Shown piece after piece: positions 47,201 to 62,200 of a stretch of DNA of 64,000 nt (position 1 is its first letter; the number at the start of each line of letters is the position of its first letter). Origin of the DNA: Congeria kusceri (taxonomy: Eukaryota; Mollusca; Bivalvia; Myida; Dreissenidae); NCBI GenBank assembly GCA_027627225.1, contig CM051027.1, forward strand, positions 88,830,451-88,894,450. The letters run 5' to 3'. The position numbers were made by a program, and so were the translations under genes. The notes under the pieces are model-generated. The model was not told the DNA's origin and searched no databases. It was given only the letters and a program-made list of their open reading frames with translations.

Positions 47201-50200
47201 GGTGTCCATGAAACGAGAAGATGGTCATCATCTAAACATGGGCCGAGTGCAGAAGGAAGCCTGTCTGGTGTTGGCTAATGGATTGATGGTGTTGTACCCT
47301 AAATCTGAACAGAGAGTCGACCTTATGAGGCTGTTGCTCAGTGAAGGTATGCTTGTGAAATTAATTGTTATCCAGGTGCAGTATGATTTGAAATTTTACA
47401 TGGCAAAATTTTGTATTAAGCCAAGAACAAAACATAAAGCAGGCATGTTTGTTGTAGGATGTTTTTGTGCTGTCATTTTGTTACTTAATAAAAATTTCAA
47501 AAGGTGTGTCCCAATTGCTACAATGAGTGTAAGTAGTGTGTGTGGATACACATAGCTACCGGACAATGCGAAACCTGTCGGCCAGTCAGACATGTCTGAC
47601 AAAAATCGAGTGTGTCTGACAAAAATTTTTAATACCTATTTCTTATTTTATATAATTTCTACTTATTTTAATAGATTATGGATGTATTACTGAAACTATA
47701 GGCTGTATGCATCGTGTTTAATCAAATTGTTGAATTTTCATCCTTAATTTAACAGTGTTTGTCATGTTTTGAACATGTGGTATACAGCTTACACATTTTA
47801 TTGTCTGCCAGCTGGTTTGTAGGTTTCGCGTAGTCTGAGCTAGTCTTTTATAACAATGTACATGCCGACATGAGTTGACTGTATAGTCAGAGTAAATGAC
47901 ATATTTTGTTACTTCTTTTATTTAGACTTTTTATAATAAAACATTAGGATGTCGGTAATTTTGGTAAATTGGATGTACAAACATCCTTCAGCGGCACATG
48001 CTGTCTCATTTAGTCCAGTTTTAGGGCTGTAACCTAATATGATGTTTTGGTGGTAATGCCCATGAGAATATTTAAGGCATACAATAATGGACCTCTACTT
48101 TCAGGTGAGCACCCCGGACTGTGCTGCCTCCGAGACAAGCTGCTTGTGGACTTCACAGATCAACTGAAGGGTCACATCACCAGTCTCGACCAGTACCGGG
48201 CTGTCAGGTATGTGTAACTGGCTTCAGGTTTGTAATGCCTTTAGTGTATTTTATGCTCTTTCAGGGCACACTGTTTAAAACAATAAAACAGTACAAGTTG
48301 TATTCTCAAACTTGGAAAGTAAACAGTCAAATGTGTGTTGTGTTCTCTCGAAATGGATTGTTACATATGACCATGGTATTAAAATACATTATGTTGCAGT
48401 GTAAGAAATAATTGTAATAATGTCACATTTTGATGAAATACGTCTGTTAAGTTGTTTCCATTTGATGAAAAACAACCATATACATTATTTTTTCAGCATA
48501 TCCTAGACTTGTTTTAATTTGAACATGTTGTTTTCCTCCTTTATGACTGTAAACTCTTTAGGCAAAATTGCAATTTTAAGAAAAATAAATCTTACAAAGA
48601 TAGCCTATAAAACAATTTGTGTATTTAAACTAACATTACACATTTACTATTGTGTACTAATTCTATCCTGACCATTGCATTTTCACCAATATATGCAATT
48701 CTGTTTCAGCCTGCCAGATGATGTGATATCACTGCTGATTAAGATGACTTTGAAGGAGTCCAAAAGTATGCTGCAAGATGCAACCAAGCTGGACAAACAG
48801 CAGTTTGAGAACATGCTTTCAGAAATACCTGTAAGTCTTTACCTTTGGATTTACATTGTTGCTGATAATGAAAATAAAAACAGAACATAATTAAGTAACA
48901 TTTCTGCCATTGTTCAGAGCTCCGATCCATTGGATGAAAGTTTTCTTTAACCAAATTTACCTTGCATGGTCAAAACATTCTAATTTTTACTAATGTGCAG
49001 GTTTCGATAAAGAGAAATGTAGTAGCAAACCATAATTTTCTTTTTTGCCAAATGTTCAAATTATTCACATTGGCTAATTTGGTGAATGGCAACATGAGCT
49101 CTGATCCAGTACCAAACAAAAATTAATTTGGTTTTCATTCTTGGTTATGGTGGTGGTTGTATGCAACACTTAAAAACATGATTTTGTCAACAAGGTGGCC
49201 AGTCCGTGCCTAAGGTTTCTGATGGCCCTACAGTCGTTCATGCTTCGAGAGGCAGTTCTGTGTTCTGTCCCTGACACCAAGACTGGCACTGACCCAGATA
49301 GACAGGCCCTAAAGGTACTCACTTTCTCATTTTATTTTATGCTTTCCAGTAATTTGTAGGGAAATATCAGTGAAATAAAATTGGTAATTCACTGTTTAAA
49401 ACAGTGAAAATTACCACTCTGATAATTTTCACTGTTTCATACGGGTTCCCGATTTAAAACAGTACGGGTAAATGAAAAAAAAACGTCAATGATGCCGGAC
49501 TCACAATTGTCAAATGAGCCTCGCAATATTTTCTAATAAAACCCACTTAGATAGCAATTAAAATGGCCAAACAAAAAACGGTGGAAAAGGCATAAAATAA
49601 AAAGAAAAATTTTTGGTTTTCGTACAATATCAACTTTTTATTCACTCATGATCATAGACCTAGATCTTAAATTAAAATCGATATTCAACCGAAAGCAACA
49701 AATATCCTCTGTATGATACATTCCTTTAGCAACTTTTTTGAACATTTCTTTTAAACTAAATCATACAAAGTACCTATTAATAAATATATAATTAATTGAG
49801 CTGGCAATACATTTGTTTTATTTCATATTTTCTTTTGTTTTAGGAGCTGTGGAAAATGCTTGAAACATTTGCCAAAAATGTTTTTAGAGAGGCATGCGAG
49901 GTAAGCAATCTCAACTTTTCTGCCTTATATGTGCATGTAATGTTTGCATTTAATAATCTGTCTGGTAACTATCTGATGTAATTTAGAGATTGTAATACAT
50001 TTTCATGCAAATGTTAATTCCATGTTAGACAAGCACCCATGCAAATTTATCAAGAAATGAATACCAGAGCTGTGCCGCTGTCTGCATTTTGTAGGACAGT
50101 TCTTAGATAATTGCTTTGAGAGAAAAGCACTTAATTGACACTTTCTGGTATTGAGACTTTTACAAAGTTATGGCACTTACATGTATATGGGTCATTTAAT

Positions 50201-53200
50201 AGTGCACTGGGCACTAAACTAAGACATGCCAAAGTAACTGTTTTGACTGGAAATATAATATGCCTGACATGGTTTGGATTTTATTGAGTGGAGAATTTCT
50301 GTATGGCGAATTCGCCTAGTAAGACTATAACTTCAATGTTTACTTTTTAGCAAACTTGTTTTCTCATACTTGAAACGATTTACATGTATTCTCATCAGAT
50401 GGTAACAGTTACTATAAATCACTGGGGTATATATTCTCAATGTGAATATTCTATGTCTGTTCATGTCCAGGTTCTGAAGACTTTACTGGAATGTTGCCAG
50501 ACGCTGGTTACAGAAAATGTTTCTGACCTTGAGACTCGGTTGCAAGGCCTGGAGAAGGTTGCCAAGGTTACGATACTAGGTCACATGGTGCCGCCATTAA
50601 TGACAGCACTGACACACATGAACCTGCAGTGCTTGAATCTTGCTGATGCTTTGATGCCCACCCTTGTAGAGTTGGTTGTCTTCTCCAGCCAGGTTTGTGA
50701 ACTTGTATGACCTAGGCTGAATGGCTCAGAACATTCAAGGTGCACATGTTGTTCACTACCTACTGTAGATATGCCCCTTTTAAAGTCAATTGAGCAAACG
50801 CCCATTTAAATATGGATCAAGATCTTAAGGCAGTGGAAACGTAATTTGACTTTTGGGTTTTATAAGTAAGAGTATTATTATAAATGTATATAATACATTC
50901 AAATTTAAATCTTTTTGTTGTGTTATATTTTCTTTTCCTTAACTAGTTGAGGAACCATTAACCTAAATGGCTGATAAAGTTTTGAGTAACTTATGCTGTG
51001 GACGACTGTGGAAGCCATTTTAAATCTGTGATACCAGGCATTTCCAATATTTCAAACCATTTCGATATACGAATAAAAACTGTGTTCCATGTAGCTACTT
51101 GCATGTATTACTTGTTTTTCTTTAGGCTGCCTTGCTATTGAAGAGTCGTGTACAGACCGTTCACCAGGACGACATGGAAACCGACTCTGATTCAGAGGCC
51201 AAGGACAGCAGTGGTCTAACGTTAGTGGCTGTTCTTAAAGTCTTCCGTTATAATAGGACATGTGCTTTTCTGTTTTATTCTTTAGTTTACTTACTTAGAA
51301 TATTACCAACTTTTTATCCGATGAAATGGCTGGATTGCACCCATTAAGCGAAACATTTAATAATTAAGAGCATGGTCCTTATGGACACTATTTCTAGCTT
51401 TTGATTGGCTATTTTGAACTCTGCCTTCTCAGAATCTGTAGTAAGCATAACCATATATGGATGTGTACTATTCACATGTTTCATTGATGTACATGTGCCA
51501 GACCAAATGTAGGTCATATTCTAAGTGGATAAGTGGTTAGATATTAAGTTAAATGTTATCAGTTAAGAAGATGCTCGTTTTTCTGCGATCGCCACACCCC
51601 TTCTTAAGCATTTTAAGATTTTACTTAATATGTTCTATTACATGACATTTATTGAACGCAAGAATATTTAATTTGTGGAAGTATATTATCAACATAACTT
51701 GTATCGTAGTACCTGTGGGAAATGCAAGTATAACTAAATATTAAATACATGTATAAATTTTAAAATGAAAAAATGTTTTCAGAGCTGAACCAGAAAGCCA
51801 GAGAGAGGAAGAGGGGTTCCTATCTGGGTTGAAAATCCCTGCCCCCTGGGCCTCAGGGAAGTCTATAGAGAGCATTCACCCCGTGAGAGACAACTACAAG
51901 TTCAAGGAGACAGTTCACATCCCTGGGGCCAGGTGTCTGTACCTGAGATTCGACAACCGCTGTGCCTCGCAGTACGACTATGACAAGGTAGGAAGCCACC
52001 TTAGAATGCAGAGTTGGTGTCTGGATTGAATCAGCAATATGTTTGTTATATTAAATTATATCATGGTTGCGTGATGAAACAGGAATACACAATAAACATA
52101 CATATACACACTTCCAATAGTGGTTAGATTAATTTTGTGAACTGTTGCTGTTTTTTGTAAAAAAAATCTGTGTGGATCTACAGACCTGTAGAATGAATGA
52201 AAGGTAAAATGTAGTAATTTATTAATCCTTTGTTGTACTTAGTCCTACTAAGTAAGTGTTTTGGTTTCCATTGCAGATGATACTCTATGCTGGAGCAAAC
52301 ACTACATCGAAGAAAGTTGCTGAGTATGGTGGAAATACGTATGGCTTTGGAAGCCGTAGTGTGTTGGGTTCTGGCTGGCCAAAAGATTTAGTCAGGGTTT
52401 GTACTTGTGTTTATTGACGACTTTCATTCTGAGTGAAGCATTGCTTTTTGCAGAACACAGATATTTAACATGTTTTTGTTGGCAATATAAGCTTGTTGAG
52501 AACCAAACTGTTCCCTTTGCACTTGACAGAACTGTTTCTAAACTTTTCCAACATTACCAACAACTACTGTCTGAATGTAGAGACATGTATGTGCCAAAGA
52601 CGACTCTTGTTCGTTGTTCAATTTATTAGTAGGCCCCTTCACAAATATGGCTTTGTAGTTTTGATAAGTCTGCATAGAACCCAAGGTGTTTAAATTATAA
52701 TATTGATATTTTGTATAAAAGTGAGTGTTTTTTTTTGTTGAGAATCAGCATTCTCAGAAGAATCTGAGGACACGTGACAGCTACAAAATTACCTTGACGC
52801 AATTGAAAGATTCGTATCACAAGGTCAATTATCAAATACCACACAGACAGACATTATTTCATTTTTTTTAAGTAACAAATTAATAAACATTGTTGTATCA
52901 TGCTTTTATTGTACATGTGTAAAGTGTACTCAATCAGATTTTGTTTGGCTCGAAGTTTCAATGGCTCGAAGTTTCCTCGCCGGTCAATGCGACTTCGAGC
53001 CAGCGGGTGTCGACTGTGGTGTATTTTTTTGCAATGAAGGTATCTGCTGTATTACAGGTGGAAGGAGACACGGTGACATTTTCATTTGAGATGAGATCTG
53101 GCAGGGAACACAACACCCCAGACAAGGCCTTGTGGGGATTCCTGGTGACTGTCAGGGCTCAGGTAGTTACATCACTGCTTTGTTAGTGGATTTGTATTTT

Positions 53201-56200
53201 ATGACATGCAGTTCACAGTCACAGAGTTCTTACTTTGATTGTGGGTCACTTGTAAAGAAGAGTATCGAGTGTTCACACAATTGGCTACAGTTTTTTGGTT
53301 CCAGTTTACATTGTATGCCCATGTGAACACTTGCTTCGCTTAATGATAAATGTTGTATGCCATTGTAAACACTTCCTTGGCTCTGTTATATATCATTTTA
53401 TAGACTTTCTTGCCTCTATTTTGCCAAAAATGTACAAGAAGTTTTTTAATCAATGTTTGCGTTCCCTTTCATGTGTAGTTAATATTATGTATACATAGTG
53501 TTTTGCTATTTTGCGTTCTTAAACGATGTCTGATGTACATGTATTCAGGAGACCCCAGAAGAGATATCGACTGGCCTGCCGTTTCTAGCTGACCTGGCCC
53601 TGGGCCTGTCTGTGCTGGCCTGCACAATGCTGCAGCTGCTGTATCAGGGTCCGGAGAAAACCAGGGATGAGGAGTCCTGTCAACATCTCCTGAAATCCAA
53701 GCTGTTGCAAAGGTTAGTAATGGTTTTTCGCTCGACTTTTTGAAGAAACGGCAAGCTATTCTACTCGCCCCGGCGTCAGCGTAGGCGTCCGAGCTCGGTT
53801 CAAGTTTTTTGGTAAGCTAGTTTCTCAGGAATGGCTTGAGGGATTTCATTCAAACTTAAAACATTTATTTCCAACATTAAAATGAACCTATAGGCCAAGT
53901 TTGGTAACTCTAGTTTGAAATTTGTCCAAATTATGGGCCTTGTTACACTTAGAAATTTTACATAAGCTATATGGACAGGTTAAAGTTTTTCCTCAGAAAT
54001 GGCTTAAGGGATTTCATTCAAACTTAGAGCACTTATTCCCTGTATTAAATTGAGCTCATGGGCCAATTTTGATAACTCTAGTTTGAAATTTGTCAAAATT
54101 ATGGGCCTTTTTTCTCTTAGAAATGTTACAATATCAGCTATATGGACAGGTTAAAGTTTTTCGGTAAGCTAGTTTCTCAACTTATCGTTTCCACTCCCTA
54201 ACTCCAGAATGGATTAAGTTATTGTAATGAAACTGCAAACGTAGATACCTTATAGCGAGACCTCGCTAGGAATTGCATATGGGGTGGGTGGGGTCAAGGT
54301 CACTGTTACTAAAAATAGAAAAACGGTTTCCGCTCAATAACTTGAGAACAAATTGAGGTATTTCAATAAAACTTAATACATAGATACCTTATATCAAGAC
54401 CTCACTTGGGATTTCATATGGGGTTGGTGGGGTCAAGGTCACTGATACTATAAATAAAAAAACGGTTTCCGCTCAATAACTAGAGAACACATTGAGATAT
54501 TTTAATGAAACTTTAAACATACATACATTATATCGAGACCTCACTTGGGGGTGGGTGGGGTGAAGGTCACTGTTACTAAAAATAGAAAAACGGTTTCCGC
54601 TCAATAACTTGAGAACGCATTGAGATATTTTAATGAAACTTAATACATACATACCTTATATCGAGACCTCCCTTGGGATTGCATGTAGGGTCAAGGTCAA
54701 GGTCACTGTTACTAAAATAGAAAAACGGTTTCTGCTCAATAACTTGAGAATGCATTGAGATATTTTAATGAAACTTTATACATAGGTACCTTATATCAAG
54801 ACCTCGCTTGGGATTGCGTATGAGGTGGGTGGGGTCAAGGTCAAGGTCACTGTTAATAAAAATAGATAAACGGTTTCCAATCAATAACTTGAGAATGCAT
54901 TGAGATATTTCGACGAAACTTAATGCATAGATACCTTATTAATACATAGATACCTTATATAAAGACCTCGCTTGGGATTGCATATGGGGTGGGTGGGGTC
55001 AAGGTCACTTTTACTAAAAATTTTATTGATGTGCTGAGTAAAATGCATTTCATTAGAAAAATTTGGTTTTCGTGGAATTTCCATATTTCTTGGTTTAGAA
55101 AAAAAATGCCAGTAACTCTGACAAGCACATGAAAAGTCAAGCGCGCTGTCCTCCGACAGCTCTTGATACTTAAGCATTATGCTTGCTCATTAATGTAAAC
55201 TATACATAAAGCCTATGAAAGCTGGTGCAAATAAAATTGCTATAAGACCCAATCCCACTATTACCAGGCCGTTCCGCTTCAGTGATTTTTCTTAGAGTTA
55301 TCGGACTTTACAGATTTCTTAAATCATTATATAGTGCACAATTATTGACTTTCTTGTGCACACTATTTCTCAGCAACTACTAGCAAGAATTCAACGAAAC
55401 TTTATGAGAAGCTTCATTTACAAGAGGAGGTGTGCATATTACCAGTGCGTTCCGCTTCAATTTTTCTTAGAGTTAGGGGACTTTAAAGATTTCTGAAATC
55501 ATTATATAGTGCACTATTCTTGACTTTCTTGTCCGTACTAGTTCTCAGCAACTGCTCGCTGGAATTCAACAAAACTTTATAGGAAGCTTCATTACCAAGA
55601 GAAGGTGTACATACTACCAGGACATTCCGCTTCAATGATTTGTCTCAGTGTTATGGGACTTAAAAATTTTCTGACATATAGTATATAGTGCACAATTTGA
55701 CATATAGAATATAGTGCACAATTCTGGGCTATGTCTCAGCAACTGCTAGCCAGATTTCAATGAAATTTCATGGGAAGCTTCATTGCCAAGAGGAGGTGTG
55801 CATATTAACAAGATGTTCTACTTCAATAATTTTTCTTAGAGTTATGGGACTTTGAAAATTTCTGAAATAGAGTGTACACATTTCTATTGATAGTTAGTCA
55901 TTTTAATATCTTTGCCCTTCTCATTACATTGATATTGCTTGACAATGCGCATTGGGTAGCATCCATCAGTTTTACTGATATCCTTGTTGTTAATGCTCTT
56001 ATAAACAAATAAAGTTGTACAATAAAAATTCCTGACAGACAGTTCAGGTCATGGCATTCATAATGACCAAACACAGGAGTCAATTCTTGTTAATAAGTTA
56101 ACTGCTGATTTAAGTAAAAGCAAATTTAAAAAAAAATCATTGTTTTTGTGTATATTTTCAGGTGTGTGTGGCAGTCGGGCGCAGTGAGCACTGCCCCAGG

Positions 56201-59200
56201 GTCTCCGAAGCCCTCCACTAAAGCCCCCGAGCCAGTAGACCCCAGTATGTCCTCTATCAGCCCCCGCATCCCGAGAATCAAGTTGCCATCAGAGATCATG
56301 AAGAACCTGCTCAGTCTGGCTCAGAGACACCCACCACACCTGAGACCCAGTATGAGGTGGGTCAATGTAGCGACGAAACAGTAAAATAAAATTGCAATTA
56401 AAAAATGCAACCACTGTTCAATATGTGACTAGTTTTATGCCATTTAATCTTGATACTAATCTTGATGGCCTAAGGTTAATCAATTCCTTCCAGAATCTAA
56501 AATGCTGAGAAATAAACAAAAGGCATTTTATCATGGCTGTTTCATTAAAAAGAAAGTTTGATTCAATATCCTGAGGTTGCACAGTATTTATAATAACGCC
56601 TTACTTGTTCGTCCTAGCGATGCCATTAAGCCTGATGTGATTTTGGAGCGGGTAGTGTCAGCCGTTGTTAAGCACTTGGGTCTAGAGGAGACTGTGCGCT
56701 TCTTCACTCCCTCAAAGGAAAACCAGACGGACGAGTTCCTGCTTTTAACCTCCTTGATGGAGGAGATTTGTAGACGGATAGACGCTCTTATAAGGCAACT
56801 TCAGGTAAGTAAAAAATGTATAGAACTGTCTGTTAAAGTACCGTAATTCACCTAAATGTTCGGCCAAGCTAAATATTCGGACACCATATTTTTTATGTGC
56901 AAATAATTTATTTTACGTATCTAAATCAGGACACTTAAATGAAAGTATTTTTTCTAAATATTCGTACATATAAATCTGTTACCTATATCACGAGTTGTTT
57001 TTTTTTAATCCGTAAGTCAAATGAAAATTACGTCGCTTTGCCAACCCAACTAACACAACTTGCCACATTGTTGTATACTTATCAACAAAGCATGTACCAC
57101 ACAGCATGACATCAGACTGCTTTCTATGCAATTTGAAAGCCTCTTAACTGGACTGTGTTAATTGGTAGATGTGTGATGTGTCAATCAAACTCTAGCTGAT
57201 ATACTGCACTCCCGATTGAGCCTATATTGGTTGCTAAGCAACAGGCGTTCGTCTGCATGATTTGGATCGACTAAATCAAGCGTCTTGACAATTAAGCAGA
57301 ATTCAAATCGGACAGTTTCGGCGTTAGTATTGTTGCATCGTTAACGTTTCGAGGAATGAAATGTTTATGAAATTACCGGGTAGTACATTTGTAATTCAAA
57401 ATATTTGCACATAACAAATTATTAAAGGTTCTTCTTTTAGCGTATTGTTTCATGCGTTGCTTTTTTTTTGCAGTCCATTATCATCGAGATGTACGACACG
57501 AATTTGATGACGACTTTGATCAACAGTGTTACATCGTTAATTACAATTGTTAAAATATTTTACTGATTTTGAACACAAATTTATTATAAATAAAGTATTT
57601 GCACGCATGTTTACTGCGTTTTGTTGTTTATGTTTATCTATAAATACTAGTTTAAGTGTATTGTGTAAAAAGGTGTCTGTATTGAGTTATTTCGTTCATT
57701 AAACATTAACGAGTTTAGGATCCTGTTAAAATCGAATATTTTAAATAACTAATAATGAAAACAAACTCAATACTTACCGTAAACAAAAAAACAAAAACGA
57801 ACTACAAATACCTGTTACTTTAATAATAATACAGTGCATGTGTACTCACTATGGAAATACACACCCGATGATGATATAAAGTATGTTTAAATGTGTTCAT
57901 GCACTGTCGTCGTATGAGCACTGGATGTCCTCCGGTCCAAAGCCTTCAAATTCATCATCGTCGTCGTTGTTCAAACTGTTAATAGGCCTTTTGCGACGTA
58001 CGCCAGCTGCTGTCATTTGAGCGACCCCACTTTACGACATCAAACGGCTTTTGGCAAAATGTATAATAAGGTGTTTATTGATAAACAAAGGATGTTTATT
58101 TAACAATTATTGACTGAATATCACATTGTGCGCCTCGTGTGCTCACACTTCGGTAAGACACTTCGTAATTATTTTACGTTCCGGTACCCCGTTTTCTTGA
58201 GTATCTTAATTTTCGGCGGAATTTTTTAGGGATTTTTTTTGGTATCTAAATAATCGGCCGCAAAAAAAAATATAATTTTTTCGCGACCGAACATTTAGGT
58301 GAATTACGGTAGTAAATACTACATGTACCTAGCTAATGTGGTGAGCATTAGAAAAGAATGTATGGACATTTCAAAAATTAAATGTTGTTTTGAGCTAGTT
58401 TTTACACTGATACAAATCTGCAGTCTTTAGTACAGCAAGTCAAAATACAGGTTTCACAAAACTACATTGTTGATTAGTACATGTTGTGTGTGTTTACATG
58501 TATATTTCTTATGTTTTCTGCCATGATGAAGTCTGATGTAAGTATATAATCTATGTTACATGATGCCAATGTGTTGTAGGCCCTGGCTGAATTGGAGCAG
58601 AGATGGCACACAGAATTAGTAGACCGGCGAGGAGACAAGACACTGGACACTCCACCATTCTTTCATGACTACCATCTGCAAGAGGTACTTGCAATGGTTT
58701 CAGATTTTAAAATTCCTACTCATTCAAAGATTTCATACTTTGTTTCATGTGTAATTTCTATACTTTTGAATTATTGTTGGATTTCATATAATTCATGTGT
58801 TTTTCCTATACTTTTGAATTATCGTTGGATTTTGTACAGTTTCATGTGTAATTCCAATAGTTTTTAATTATTGTTGGATTCCATATTAAGATTATGTGTA
58901 ATTCCTATATTTCAGACCCAGTTTAAGGCTCTTTCTATGCTGTGTTTTCTGAAGGATGTTTCCATGGATACCACTAAACTGGAGGATGCTGTAAATGAGC
59001 TTCGGTATATAACATGTTATTGAATTAATTTATTTGAGATGTGTCGTGGGAAAACTGGACCTAATGCATGTGCGTAAAGTGTTGTCCCGGATTAGACTGT
59101 GCAGTCCGCACAGGCTAATCCAGGACGGCACTTTACGCTTTTATGGTATTTTCTGTTTCAATGAAGTCTCTTCCAAACATAAATCCACTGTAGGCGGAAA

Positions 59201-62200
59201 GTGCTGTCCCGGATTACCCTGTGCGGACTGCACAGGTTACCCTGTGCGGTCTGCATAGGCTAATCCTGGACGACACTTTACGCACACGCATTAAGCCCAG
59301 TTTTTCCACGACATGCCTCATTTGTTTGATATATTATATCTTTAGCTTATATCGTCATAAATAAAAAGAAAATTAGTTCCAATGCATTAAATTAAAGTCA
59401 TTTGGTATACAAACAAGTACATTGGCATTCATCTCTTTTGGTATGTCATGAAGTAAACTTTGCTTTAGTATAAACAGAGATTGCCAGATGTTTTTGACAT
59501 TATTTGTGGTGTTTTGTCGCTGATGGCAGTATGCATGTCTACTTTTACCATCCTTCTGTATGTAAACATGTATGTCTCATGCTTTATTTTGTTCAAGTAA
59601 AACATTCAGAAATGATAGCTATATGTATATTTTAATGCTAGTAGCATGTACTGTTCTGAAATACTTTTTGCATATACATGTAACTATCAGATTTTCTATT
59701 TACATGTAATAGATCCTTAAAAAAATGAATAACAGCTGCCAAGAAAAATGAATTGTCTCATTTCAGAGAGAAATTGGATGGTGAGATATCGTCTAGTGAG
59801 AAGACAGACGTGGATCCCCTTCACAAGACCCGTCAGCTGGTGGATGGCATACTGGCAAGGGTGGACCTGCTGCTGCATGTTAACATCTCGCCAGGGGATG
59901 CCGGCACACTCACACGCACTGTCTCACAGTGCCTCGAGGCCATCAAGTCAGGTAATAAGGAATGTTAAGTGTGGGATTTTATATTCAGTTTGCAACATAT
60001 TTCTAGTTGAACTTTCAACTTGTGTACACTATTTTTTATAGCTTGCATAAATATCTGGTGTAAATGTTTAGTTGTAATTGCACTTTCTTGTTAAATTGTG
60101 TTCTTCAATTCTGCACACTTAATAAAAATACCATTTGTCATCAAAGCTGGGCCGGCTAGCTCAGTTGGTAGAGCGCTGGACTACAAATCCGAGGATTGCG
60201 GGTTTGTTTGCCAGCCCGGCCACATAACTTGTGTGGGGATTGGTCATGAAATTATTTCAACGGCCATTCTCCCCCTACCTCTGATTCAAGTAGGGCAGTT
60301 GTCAGTTACTGGCATAAGTATGTGCACTTAGCACTGGTAAACCAGCTTACCCAGGAAAAGTGTGAGTAGGTTAACGGACCGCCGTTATATGACTGAAATA
60401 CTGTTGAATACGGCGAAAAATCCAAAACAAACAAACAAACATTTGCCATAAAAAAACATAAAACCTTTAGCTCAGAGTACCGCAGAGTACCACATTGATT
60501 GTGATTATAAGGGACTCTAGCATTTTACAGTAAAAATAATTCTATAAGTTAGTGATACAAAGAAAATTTTATATTTATGTATTCCACTATTTGGTTTGAA
60601 TAGAAATATGATGCAACATATTTTATATTAATGTATTCCACTATTTGGTTTGAATAGAAATATGAAGCAACGTTTCCTTGGCAAGACTGCCAGTATGCTT
60701 TCATTATATTTTCTGCGCTATAGTGATCGTGCATGTTTTCAGGGTCTCATGTGATGGTCAAGTCAGACACGGACATCTTCCACACCACGGTTACCAGAAG
60801 CTTGTCTGCACCTTCAGGAGTGGACTGCTTCCAAGATGACACAGTACTTGACCTGGCTAAAAAACACAGGTGGGTTTAGAAAGGTGATATGAGATTATTC
60901 GGAAGTACTCATTATGACCAGTACATGTGTCATATTGTCAGTTGTTACTAAATTTATCAGTTTTTTATTCAGCATAGAAGGCCAAAGGCCTTCACATTGT
61001 ATTTTACTGATCAATCCAAGTTACCCTTGTATAACTGGTATAATGGAAATAAACATGATACCATTGTTTGCACATAAAAAATTGAGCTTAACAATTTGTC
61101 TATGAGTTGTACATTTTAAAGTTAGTCATTTTTGTCACTATTTTGTTCCCTTCTTTTAGAACATGTGTAACAAAAAATGCTTACATATTCTTTAATAGAC
61201 GCCGGCCAAAGCAGAAGCCTGGCCCCATGACAATTCTTCAGGACCTTGTTGATGACCAGGAAATGGGGCTTGCCCCGCATGCCATTCTGATTGGTCAACT
61301 CTTCCAGTTCATTGGAAATGCCCCAGAGAAAGCTGTAAGAAAACAGATATTTTCGGATCAATGTCTTTCCATTGAATACTCTCAAATATCTTAAAAGTGC
61401 TATTGCACCTACTAATGAGTTCATTGGCTATTTAATTACTAGATTCACATACAATGTCATGGTTATAAGTTTTTTGTTGCTGTTTTTTATTTCTTTCTAA
61501 AACAGTCATTCTAATATGGTACTCGCTAATTTTTCTTTAGACAAAGAACAAATTAGCGTTAAACTACCCAATAAACAATGCAAAAAGAAGTCCCAATTCT
61601 GAGCGGGGCATAGTAAAAAGTAGTTCCAATCACAATTGCAAAAATATATGTCAAATCATGTTACAATCAACATAACGTTCGCATTATCGTTGTTTATTGC
61701 TTTTTCATTCTGATGCGTGGCTACTTGGCAACTTGGGCTAATGCCCTCTAGGTTTGATTCCTGCGCATCAGAACTCCAAATCGTTGTTTATTGACTGATA
61801 AACAACAATAAATCGAAAATTATTTCTTAAATATAATGTTTCTGTTTCATAAACCATAAACTGTTCTGTATGGTATAAATGTGAAAGTTCCAGACTGCTT
61901 TGGTTACATTTAGTGTGAGGGATGTTTATTGTTTCTACTTTAAAAAAAAAAAAAAAATTAAGCAGAGATGTATGGTTTGGTTTCATTTCAGGTGTCGTGC
62001 GAGGCGTTCCTGCAGACAGCCAAGCTGCGCTGGTGGAGAGGCAACACCAGGAAGCAAGCCCTCGTTCACATGAGCGAGCTGCTGTCAGCAGCATCCAGAG
62101 TGGGCGGGGCCACACACCTTGTTGCCGCAGTGACATCTGTCCTCAGGCATGGGCCACGGTATGGGGCTACCTTTATCATGGACACACTTGTTAAAGTTTT

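Noticed and set aside
57240..57252. GTTGCTAAGCAAC and GTTGCATAGCAAC (22407) as RFX X-boxes
   Set aside because: Half sites are 3 bp apart at the centre instead of the usual 4, and the first lies inside a mobile element; chance dyads are likely.
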